A DNA stretch of 7,972 nucleotides from Gemmatimonadota bacterium (GTDB lineage: Bacteria > Gemmatimonadota > Gemmatimonadetes > Palauibacterales > Palauibacteraceae): positions 1-7,972 of the forward strand of contig JAMJQV010000147.1 in assembly GCA_023554435.1 (NCBI GenBank), in the 5' to 3' direction. This document shows, in pieces, positions 1 through 5,603 of this stretch. The translations under genes and the position numbers were made by a program. Position 1 is the stretch's first letter. Every line of letters starts with the position of its first letter. The notes beneath the pieces were generated by a model. The model did not search any database. It worked only from the letters and a program-made list of their open reading frames with translations, and was not told the origin of the DNA.

Positions 1-105
1 TGCCTCGGCGCGTGTGGGTTTGCGACAGCGGTACAGATCAACGACCGCTATTTCGAAAACGTGACGCCGGAGAAGGTTTCGGCGATCCTGGACGAATTGG
101 ACTAG
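1..105 (+). CDS. nuoE: NADH-quinone oxidoreductase subunit E, C-terminal end (partial)
   Basis: Only the last 34 codons are present, ending in TAG; the start lies before the window. NuoE (24 kDa-type, thioredoxin-fold subunit) holds 2Fe-2S cluster N1a beside the FMN of NuoF in the NADH-oxidising tip of complex I. The visible residues begin CLGACGFA and continue VQINDRYFENVTPEKV, the typical family C-terminus. The two Cys spaced C-x3-C (residues 1 and 5 of the fragment) are the second pair of N1a ligands; the first pair would lie upstream. The family usually has Ala-Pro after CLGACG-x, and here it is Ala-Thr, a small oddity. The gene sits 13 bases before nuoF, as expected for an operon. Identity is secure from the motif and position, although the N-terminal part cannot be judged. 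Confidence 0.93.
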   Translation, partial: CLGACGFATAVQINDRYFENVTPEKVSAILDELD

Positions 106-118
106 GCGGGCGACACCG

Positions 119-1390
119 ATGGGGTACCCGTACAGCCACGATCTGGAAGTCGGTACGCAGCTTTCCCGTCACTTCGGTGATGAGAAGGCGCGCACGCTCG
201 AGGGCTGGAAGGAGCTGGGTGGATACGCGACGCTCCCGAAGGCGCTCGAAATGGATCCCGATGCGATCACGGAAGTGGTCAAGAACTCGGGGCTCCGAGG
301 CCGGGGCGGCGCCGGCTTTCCGACGGGAGTGAAGTGGAGCTTCATGCCCAAGGAGCCGAACGGGGCGCACTACCTCTGCTGCAACGCGGACGAGAGTGAA
401 CCGGGTGCCTTCAAAGACAGGGAGATACTGCGTTGGGTGCCACACCTCCTGATCGAGGGGTGTCTGATCGCGGCGCGGGCCATCCGGGCGGAGCATGTCT
501 ACATCTACGTGCGCGGCGAGTTCTTTCCCTTCAGCGCGATCCTGCGCGATGCAGTCGTCGAGGCCTACGAGGGCGGCTATGTGGGAGAGAACATCCTCGG
601 CAGCGGCTGGAGCTGCGATGTAACCGTCCATCTCGGGGCGGGAGCTTACATCGCGGGTGAAGAAACCGGACTCATGAGTTCGCTCATGGGCGGGCGTGCG
701 GAGCCGTGGATCAAGCCCCCGTTCCCCGCCCAATCCGGCGCGTTCGGCCGCCCGACCACGGTCAACAACGTCGAGACCCTGGCGGCTGTGCCGATGATCG
801 TCGAGGAGGGCGCCGACTGGTATCGGCAGTGGGGAACGGAGAAGAGTCCCGGCACCAAGTTGTGGTGCTGCTCCGGCCACCTCGAGCGGCCAGGAACGTA
901 TGAACTGCCGCTTGGCGTGAACCTGCGCGACGTGATCTACGAGGTCTGTGGCGGGGCCCCGAACGGCAAGAAGATCAAGGCCGTGATTCCGGGTGGGTCG
1001 TCCACCCCGATGCTCACGGACGCCGAGTTGGATTGCTCCGGCTGCTACGAGGGGATGGCTGAAGCCGGAAGCGCCCTGGGCACGGCGTCTCCGATCGTGA
1101 TGAACGAGGACACCAACATCGTCAGCGCGATGCGCCGCATCGCGCAGTTCTACGCACACGAATCGTGCGGTCAGTGCGTGCAGTGCCGGGAGGGCACATC
1201 GTGGACCGCGAAGATCCTGCATCGGATCGAAACAGGGGAAGGGACGGCCGAGGACCTCGACACTTTGTACCACCTGTGTGAGCAGATGACCGGACGTACC
1301 ATCTGCCCGCTGGCGGACAGCGTCGTGTTCCCGCTTCTCTCGTCGCTGGACAAGTTCAAGGACGAATACGAGGCGCTGATCAAGCGCTGA
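119..1390 (+). CDS. nuoF: NADH-quinone oxidoreductase subunit F (FMN- and NADH-binding, cluster N3)
   Basis: NuoF oxidises NADH with FMN and passes electrons to 4Fe-4S cluster N3 at the tip of the cytoplasmic arm. The 423-residue length fits the family (about 420-450). Motifs in order: the glycine-rich FMN segment LRGRGGAGFPTGVKW (59-73); CNADESEPGAFKDR (88-101), which lines the flavin/NADH pocket; GAGAYIAGEET (173-183), NADH/FMN binding; PFPAQSG followed by PTTVNNVET (201-220); and the N3 ligands C350, C353 and C356 in ESCGQCVQCREGT plus C396 in TICPLAD. Two changes stand out. The position after GAGAYI is normally Cys and here is Ala179, and the usual CTPC of N3 reads CVQC, with ligands intact. 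The ATG at 119 follows an AGGCGGG stretch (104-110) at 8-base spacing and gives the usual family N-terminus. Related flavoprotein subunits of NAD-reducing hydrogenases and formate dehydrogenases share this domain, but the flanking nuoE and nuoG-M genes decide for complex I. Confidence 0.97.
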   Translation: MGYPYSHDLEVGTQLSRHFGDEKARTLEGWKELGGYATLPKALEMDPDAITEVVKNSGLRGRGGAGFPTGVKWSFMPKEPNGAHYLCCNADESEPGAFKDREILRWVPHLLIEGCLIAARAIRAEHVYIYVRGEFFPFSAILRDAVVEAYEGGYVGENILGSGWSCDVTVHLGAGAYIAGEETGLMSSLMGGRAEPWIKPPFPAQSGAFGRPTTVNNVETLAAVPMIVEEGADWYRQWGTEKSPGTKLWCCSGHLERPGTYELPLGVNLRDVIYEVCGGAPNGKKIKAVIPGGSSTPMLTDAELDCSGCYEGMAEAGSALGTASPIVMNEDTNIVSAMRRIAQFYAHESCGQCVQCREGTSWTAKILHRIETGEGTAEDLDTLYHLCEQMTGRTICPLADSVVFPLLSSLDKFKDEYEALIKR

Positions 1391-1421
1391 GACTCGAGCC
1401 ATATCGAGGGATCGCCGACGG

Positions 1422-2999
1422 ATGAGCGACGCAGCGAAACAAATCACACTGACCATCGACGGCGTGGAGGTCTCGGTTGAGGCCGGCACCACGGTGCTGC
1501 AGGCTGCGGAGCACGCAGGCGTAGTCGTGCCGCACTACTGCTATCACCCCGGAATCCCGAGCCGACCGGCGCAGTGCCGCATGTGCCTGGTGGAGATCGA
1601 AGGACAGCCGAAGCTCCAGCCGTCCTGCGTTTTTCCGGCTGGGGACGGAATGGTGGTGCACACCACCAGCGAGACGGCTGAGACCGCCCGCAAGTCGGTC
1701 ATCGAGTTCCTGCTCCTGAATCACCCACTGGATTGCCCGATCTGCGATGCAGCAGGGCAGTGCATGCTCCAGGACTACGCGTTCGAGACCGGGCAACTGC
1801 GGAGCCGCTATGCTGAGGCCAAGATGGTGCTCGGGCGGGACCGGGTGGCGGAGGACATCCTCTACTTCGGCGACCGCTGCATCGTGTGTACTCGGTGCGT
1901 GCGATTCATGGAGGACATAGCGGGAGACAATGCCCTCGTCGTAGCCCAGCGTGGACACAAGGCCTACATCGACACGTTCCCGGGCAGAGACCTCGATCAT
2001 GCTTTCCGCGGCAATATCGTGGACGTGTGTCCGGTGGGCGCTCTGGTGCACGAGGATTTCGTGTTCAAGGCCAGAGCGTGGGACATGGATTCGTCGCCCG
2101 GTATCTGTCCGGGATGCTCGACGGGATGCAACATCGAGGTGAACGTCAAGGAGAACCAGGTCGTTCGGACGAAGCCGAGGTTGAATCCCGACGTGAATTC
2201 CTATTGGATGTGCGACCATGGCCGGCGCAGCCTCGTCATGTCGAATCGGGGTGTGCGTGCGGAGGCCCCGCTGGTCCGACAGGGGGGCGAGCTCGAGCCG
2301 GCCAGCTGGAACGAGGCACTCGCATGGATCGCGGGAGAGCTGGGCGATGCGACCGGGATTGCCGTTGTGTCCGCCGCCGCGTCGAACGAGGCTCTCTTCT
2401 ACACGCGCGTGCTGCTGGATCGCATCGGGATCGAAGGCGGGACATTCCAGGTGGAGCAGGGCGACGAGGAGACGCTGACCGGCTTCCCGAAGCTGAAGCT
2501 TCGGGCCGATCGGGCGCCGAATGTCGCGGGAGCGGAGTTACACGACTTCAAGCGGGCTGACGGGCTGCCGGATGTGCCGGACGGAGCGACCCTGGTGGTT
2601 GTTGGCGATGCCCTTTCTAATGCACCGGCCGACTACGGCGCGAACGCAGGGTTCTTCCTGTACGTCGGGTCGCATCTGGTTCCCGCCGCGGGCAACGCGA
2701 CCGCGATCCTTCCGGCGGCGACCATTCCCGAGACCGACGGTACGTTCGTCAACTTCGAGGGCCGTGTGCAGCGATTCCACCGGGCGCTCAGGTCACCGGG
2801 CGTGGCCCGACCGGCCTGGATGTTCCTCAGCCGGCTTCTGGAGCAACTCGGGGGAGAGCCTGGAGTCAGAGAGATCGGTGACGCGTTCGCCGCGATGGCC
2901 ACGGGAACGGCCCGGATGGAAGCCATGTCGTGGGCGGGTCTCGGCCTCAGGGGTGAACTTCTCAGCGAGGCCGGGCAGCCGGCCGTCGCCGCGGAATAG
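1422..2999 (+). CDS. nuoG: NADH-quinone oxidoreductase subunit G, short form with N7 site
   Basis: NuoG is the largest Fe-S subunit of the peripheral arm and carries electrons from NuoF toward NuoI. Ligand sets seen: N1b (2Fe-2S) C40, C52, C55, C69; N5 (4Fe-4S) H101, C105, C108, C114 in the H-x3-C-x2-C-x5-C pattern; N4 C153, C156, C159, C203; and a fourth set C229, C232, C236, C264 with the exact C-x2-C-x3-C-x27-C spacing of off-path cluster N7. The remaining region (about 265-525) is a reduced molybdopterin-oxidoreductase-like domain. It keeps the first segment (SWNEALAWIAGEL, 295-307) and the conserved stretch LPAATIPETDGTFVNFEGR (430-448). The protein has 525 residues, whereas E. coli and Thermus homologues have roughly 780-910, so much of the middle and end of that domain is absent. 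The reading frame is unbroken, which argues against decay. GAGGG at 1406-1410 lies 11 bases before the ATG, a rather long spacing. The C-terminal extension after 480 resembles nothing I recognise. Confidence 0.95.
   Translation: MSDAAKQITLTIDGVEVSVEAGTTVLQAAEHAGVVVPHYCYHPGIPSRPAQCRMCLVEIEGQPKLQPSCVFPAGDGMVVHTTSETAETARKSVIEFLLLNHPLDCPICDAAGQCMLQDYAFETGQLRSRYAEAKMVLGRDRVAEDILYFGDRCIVCTRCVRFMEDIAGDNALVVAQRGHKAYIDTFPGRDLDHAFRGNIVDVCPVGALVHEDFVFKARAWDMDSSPGICPGCSTGCNIEVNVKENQVVRTKPRLNPDVNSYWMCDHGRRSLVMSNRGVRAEAPLVRQGGELEPASWNEALAWIAGELGDATGIAVVSAAASNEALFYTRVLLDRIGIEGGTFQVEQGDEETLTGFPKLKLRADRAPNVAGAELHDFKRADGLPDVPDGATLVVVGDALSNAPADYGANAGFFLYVGSHLVPAAGNATAILPAATIPETDGTFVNFEGRVQRFHRALRSPGVARPAWMFLSRLLEQLGGEPGVREIGDAFAAMATGTARMEAMSWAGLGLRGELLSEAGQPAVAAE
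2486..2505. repeat. Perfect 9-base inverted repeat inside nuoG
   Basis: CCCGAAGCT (2486-2494) and AGCTTCGGG (2497-2505) are exact reverse complements separated by GA. In RNA this could fold as an 8-pair stem with a four-base loop (UGAA). It is followed by the palindrome CCGATCGG (2506-2513). There is no U-tract after it, so it does not look like an intrinsic terminator. It encodes part of FPKLKLR in the reduced C-terminal domain of NuoG. It may simply be a by-product of codon use in GC-rich DNA. Confidence 0.6.
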
Positions 3000-3006
3000 G
3001 GGGAAG
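2998..3006 (+). promoter_or_regulatory. Shine-Dalgarno of nuoH overlapping the nuoG stop
   Basis: The run AGGGGGAAG begins inside the nuoG TAG stop codon and ends one base before the nuoH ATG at 3008; the GGGGG core (2999-3003) is four bases from the start. It is the purine-richest ribosome binding site in the window. Its overlap with the upstream stop suggests that ribosomes finishing nuoG can restart on nuoH. Confidence 0.7.
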
Positions 3007-3007
3007 A

Positions 3008-4273
3008 ATGGAGGCGGTCACCGGCACGGCATTCGTCGTCGCCACTATTTTGAAGACCATCGTCTTCTTCATCATCCTTCTGCTCGGCGTCGCGCTGTCG
3101 ACGTACATGGAGCGCAAGGTCGCGGGCTTCATGCAGGATCGAAGCGGGCCGAACCGCGTCGGTCCGCTGGGGCTCCTCCAGGTCATGGCCGATGGACTCA
3201 AGTTCATCCTGAAGGAGGAAGTCACTCCAGGGACCGCCCACAAGAAGTTCTTCATCCTGGCCCCGGCTCTGGCGCTGTTTCCCGCCACCGTGCTGTTCGG
3301 AGTCATTCCGCTCGGGTCTCCGCTCCCGACCCCATGGGGCCGGGTGGACATGATCGTGGCGGACGTGCCGGTCGGCTTCCTTTACGTCCTGGCGATCGCG
3401 TCGCTGGCGGTGTACGGCGTGGTGATGGCCGGCTGGTCATCCAACAGCAAGTACTCGTTCCTGGGTGGACTGCGCGGCTCGGCACAGATGATCAGTTACG
3501 AGATCGGGCTCGCCATGAGCCTGGTTCCCGTCCTGATGCTGGCCGGCAACGTCGAGATGCCCGTACTCGTATCGATGCAGCAGTCCTTTGCCGCCGGTCC
3601 GGCGACGTACGGAATGTGGTTCATTCTGCCCCTGATGCTGTCCGGGTTCTTCTTCATCGTCTCGGGTCTCGCGGAGACGAACCGCGTTCCCTTCGACCTG
3701 CCGGAAGCCGAGGCGGAGATCGTGGGCGGGTACCACACCGAGTACTCGTCGATGAAGTTCGGCATGTTCTTCCTCGGGGAGTACTTCCATCTGATCACCA
3801 CCGGGGCTCTGATCTCGGTATTCTTCCTCGGCGGGTGGGATATCCCATTCTGGCAGGGAGACAACATCCGGGTTCTCGCGGACGGCACGGTGATCGGTGA
3901 TCCCACGTGGTGGAAGACGCTGTTGACGCTGGTCGCATTCACCATGAAGACGACGTTCTTCGTCGTGTTCTTCATGTTCATCCGGTGGACGATTCCACGA
4001 TTCCGGTATGACCAGCTCATGGACCTGGGCTGGAAGGTCTTCATCCCGGCGTTGATGGCGTACATCATGTTGACGGCTATCGCCATTTTCGCGCTGGATG
4101 CGGCGGGTGTTCCGGTGGGGCTCCGCTTCTCCGCGGCCCTGTTCGGTCTGAATTTCGTGCTCATGCTGATCTTCCTGTTCGCTCTGGATCGCGGCCGGTT
4201 GGTGATGGGGGCGACAGCGCGTACGCGAGCGGTGCCCGGAGTGACTGCCGCGACAGCAAGTGAGGGAGACTGA
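3008..4273 (+). CDS. nuoH: NADH-quinone oxidoreductase subunit H (membrane, quinone-site subunit)
   Basis: NuoH (ND1 family) anchors the peripheral arm to the membrane and forms the quinone entry chamber and the first proton pathway. Family signatures are clear: YMERKVAGFMQDRSGPNRVG (33-52), ADGLKFILKEE (61-71), SSNSKYSFLGGLRGSAQMIS (144-163) with YE at 164-165, AETNRVPFDLPEAEAEIVGG (222-241), then YHTEYSSMKFGMFFLGEY (242-259). The acidic residues that line the quinone cavity and E-channel in the family (E35, E165, E223, E233, E235, E237) are present. By hydrophobicity I see about nine membrane segments: near 12-34, 80-101, 118-141, 161-180, 202-222, 251-275, 303-327, 342-364 and 373-394. At 421 residues it is longer than E. 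coli NuoH (about 325). The excess is a loop at 280-303, the last hydrophobic helix, and a soluble tail after 395. The ATG lies directly behind a purine-rich Shine-Dalgarno at 2998-3006. Confidence 0.97.
   Translation: MEAVTGTAFVVATILKTIVFFIILLLGVALSTYMERKVAGFMQDRSGPNRVGPLGLLQVMADGLKFILKEEVTPGTAHKKFFILAPALALFPATVLFGVIPLGSPLPTPWGRVDMIVADVPVGFLYVLAIASLAVYGVVMAGWSSNSKYSFLGGLRGSAQMISYEIGLAMSLVPVLMLAGNVEMPVLVSMQQSFAAGPATYGMWFILPLMLSGFFFIVSGLAETNRVPFDLPEAEAEIVGGYHTEYSSMKFGMFFLGEYFHLITTGALISVFFLGGWDIPFWQGDNIRVLADGTVIGDPTWWKTLLTLVAFTMKTTFFVVFFMFIRWTIPRFRYDQLMDLGWKVFIPALMAYIMLTAIAIFALDAAGVPVGLRFSAALFGLNFVLMLIFLFALDRGRLVMGATARTRAVPGVTAATASEGD
4262..4268 (+). promoter_or_regulatory. Shine-Dalgarno that decides the nuoI start
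   Basis: GAGGGAG lies within the last codons of nuoH, six bases before the ATG at 4275. An in-frame GTG at 4260 would give five extra residues (MRETD), but it would place this ribosome binding site inside the gene and has no good site of its own. The site therefore favours the ATG at 4275 as the nuoI start. Confidence 0.75.
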
Positions 4274-4274
4274 C

Positions 4275-4772
4275 ATGCCGGGTGAAGTGAGGGTCGTCGA
4301 TCGGCCGGAGAGCGAGAGTTCGTATATCCGGGCCATCAGCAAGGGGCTCGGCATCACGTTCAAGCACTTCATGCACGCCGACAAGCCGACGCAGCAGTAT
4401 CCGGATGAGAAGTGGGAGTTGGGACCGCGCTGGCGTGGCACGCACCGCATGGCGGTTCACGAGGACGGCCGCGCCAAGTGCGTGGGCTGCGGCCTGTGTC
4501 CGACCGTGTGTCCGGTCAATTGTATCAAGCTGATTCCGGCGGAGGACGAGAACGGGGAACGGTACGCGGCGGTCTACGAGATCGACGAGTTCCGCTGCAT
4601 CTTCTGCGGCTTCTGCCAGGAAGTATGCCCCGTCGAGGCGATTCACCTAGGGGTTCACTACGAAAACGCCGAGTACAGTCGGGAGCGCTGGGTCTACGAC
4701 CTGGCCCGGCTGTGCGAGAATGACCATCCGGTCACGGCGCTGTGGGACCCCGCTGACCCATCGTCCGAATGA
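4275..4772 (+). CDS. nuoI: NADH-quinone oxidoreductase subunit I (8Fe ferredoxin-type, clusters N6a/N6b)
   Basis: NuoI (TYKY family) bridges NuoG and the final cluster N2 by carrying two 4Fe-4S clusters at the foot of the peripheral arm. The translation from ATG 4275 has 165 residues, usual for the family. Two canonical ferredoxin motifs are seen: CVGCGLCPTVCP (C69, C72, C75, C79) and CIFCGFCQEVCPVEAI (C108, C111, C114, C118). In this fold each cluster takes three Cys from one motif and the fourth from the other. The N-terminal amphipathic segment GLGITFKHFMH (24-34) is the typical membrane-surface helix of the subunit, and EYSRERWVYDL (133-143) is a family signature. The start follows the nuoH stop by one base, and the stop overlaps the nuoJ start as ATGA, so the gene is probably translationally coupled on both sides. 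An upstream GTG (4260) was judged less likely because of the ribosome binding site at 4262-4268. Confidence 0.97.
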   Translation: MPGEVRVVDRPESESSYIRAISKGLGITFKHFMHADKPTQQYPDEKWELGPRWRGTHRMAVHEDGRAKCVGCGLCPTVCPVNCIKLIPAEDENGERYAAVYEIDEFRCIFCGFCQEVCPVEAIHLGVHYENAEYSRERWVYDLARLCENDHPVTALWDPADPSSE

Positions 4773-5296
4773 TCGCAGACTTTTTCTTCGTGTTGTTCGC
4801 CGTCATGGCGATCGGTGGGGCCACCGCCATGGTGTTCGCTCGGAATCCCCTGGCGAGCCTGCTCTATCTTGTCATGGCTTTCTTTGCGCTGTCCGGCATC
4901 TTCGTGCTGCTGGATGCGCATTTCATCGCTGCGGTCAACCTGATCGTGTACGCCGGGGCCATACTGGTCCTGTTCCTGTTCGTCATCATGCTTCTGAACC
5001 TCGGGCGTACCGAGAAGTCGGACCTGCGGGGCCCGCTGTACCGCATCATCGGGATTGTGGTCGCTGGTGCGTTCTTCGGGCTTCTCCTTGTGATGCTCAG
5101 AGGTGGCCACGCCACGTCGATGGCCGGGGGGATGGGCCAGGCGACGATTGATGCGATGCTGGAGTCGCAGGGGGCGGTCGGAATTGTGGCCGAGCCGATG
5201 TTTCGGAGTTACCTGGTCCCGTTCGAGATCACTTCGCTCCTGCTGCTGGTGGCCATTGTTGGGGCCATCGTGCTGGCGCGCCGAAAGGCACCGTGA
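4769..5296 (+). CDS. nuoJ: NADH-quinone oxidoreductase subunit J (membrane, ND6-like)
   Basis: NuoJ (ND6 family) is a small membrane-arm subunit. Its third helix carries a pi-bulge that switches during turnover and links the quinone site to the pumping channels. The 175-residue protein has about five hydrophobic helices: near 1-23, 27-48, 52-78, 90-110 and 149-171. The conserved helix 3 segment NLIVYAGAILVLFLFVIML (57-75), with Tyr61 and the following Gly, is the diagnostic motif. A polar loop with GGMGQ (120-124) precedes the closing YLVPFEITSLLLLVAIVGAI (148-167), also characteristic. The start overlaps the nuoI stop in an ATGA and I see no good Shine-Dalgarno before it, so translation probably depends on coupling to nuoI. 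The C-terminus is short and basic (ARRKAP), as expected for the cytoplasmic side. Confidence 0.96.
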   Translation: MIADFFFVLFAVMAIGGATAMVFARNPLASLLYLVMAFFALSGIFVLLDAHFIAAVNLIVYAGAILVLFLFVIMLLNLGRTEKSDLRGPLYRIIGIVVAGAFFGLLLVMLRGGHATSMAGGMGQATIDAMLESQGAVGIVAEPMFRSYLVPFEITSLLLLVAIVGAIVLARRKAP

Positions 5297-5303
5297 GTAG
5301 GGA

Positions 5304-5603
5304 ATGGAAATCGAAACCTATACGCTGATACTCAGCGCGCTTCTCTTCGCGATCGGGACGGCCGGCGTGCTCCTGCGCCGCAACGCGATCATCATGTTCA
5401 TGTGCATCGAGCTCATGCTCAACGCCGTGAACCTGACGCTCGTCGTGTTCTCCAGATCACTGGGCATCGAGGCGCAGGTGTTCGTGTTCTTCGTCATGGC
5501 CGTCGCTGCGGCGGAAGCCGCGGTTGGACTGGCCATCATTATCGCCATCTTCCGGCACTACGAGCTCGTGGATGTCGATCGCTTTAATCTGCTGAAATGG
5601 TGA
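5304..5603 (+). CDS. nuoK: NADH-quinone oxidoreductase subunit K (membrane, ND4L-like)
   Basis: NuoK (ND4L family) is a three-helix subunit related to the Mrp antiporter subunit MrpC; it supplies membrane carboxylates to the proton path between NuoJ and NuoN. The 99 residues match the usual length of about 100. Helices are near 4-23, 28-49 and 57-83. The two key glutamates are present: Glu36 in MCIELMLNAVNL and Glu71 in AAAEAAVGLAI, equivalent to E. coli Glu36 and Glu72. The family C-terminal signature VDRFNLLKW is a close variant of the usual VDxINLLKG. The one-residue offset of the second Glu reflects a shorter loop around SRSLGIEAQVF. The start is seven bases after nuoJ, with TGAG at 5294-5297 as a weak ribosome binding site. 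The 3' end overlaps nuoL by seven bases. Confidence 0.97.
   Translation: MEIETYTLILSALLFAIGTAGVLLRRNAIIMFMCIELMLNAVNLTLVVFSRSLGIEAQVFVFFVMAVAAAEAAVGLAIIIAIFRHYELVDVDRFNLLKW

Noticed and set aside
38..1492. Open frame of 484 codons on the - strand opposite nuoF
   Set aside because: It mirrors the well-supported nuoF with all its cofactor motifs. The translation is Arg/His/Leu/Ala-rich with no recognisable domain, as expected opposite a GC-rich gene with strong third-position bias.
2486..2515. Inverted repeat in nuoG as an intrinsic transcription terminator
   Set aside because: No T-tract follows, and it sits in the middle of a coding gene in an operon that continues for at least 5.4 kb.
1422..2999. 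nuoG as a frameshifted or degraded gene because of its short length
   Set aside because: The frame is continuous, all Fe-S ligands are present, the conserved DGTFVNFEGR stretch is retained, and the stop lies just before a well-formed nuoH ribosome binding site; a naturally short form is more likely.
2521..3900. Open frame of 459 codons on the + strand spanning the nuoG/nuoH boundary in another frame
   Set aside because: It covers the conserved ends of nuoG and most of nuoH; the product is Arg/Gly/Pro-rich with no motif. GC-bias shadow.
4260..4274. GTG at 4260 as the nuoI start
   Set aside because: The ATG at 4275 has GAGGGAG at a good distance and gives a family-like N-terminus; the GTG would overlap nuoH by 14 bases and lacks a suitable ribosome binding site.
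3437..4450. Open frame of 337 codons on the - strand opposite nuoH and nuoI
   Set aside because: Hydrophilic Glu/His/Arg/Gln-rich product, the usual complement of a membrane-protein gene; no independent support.
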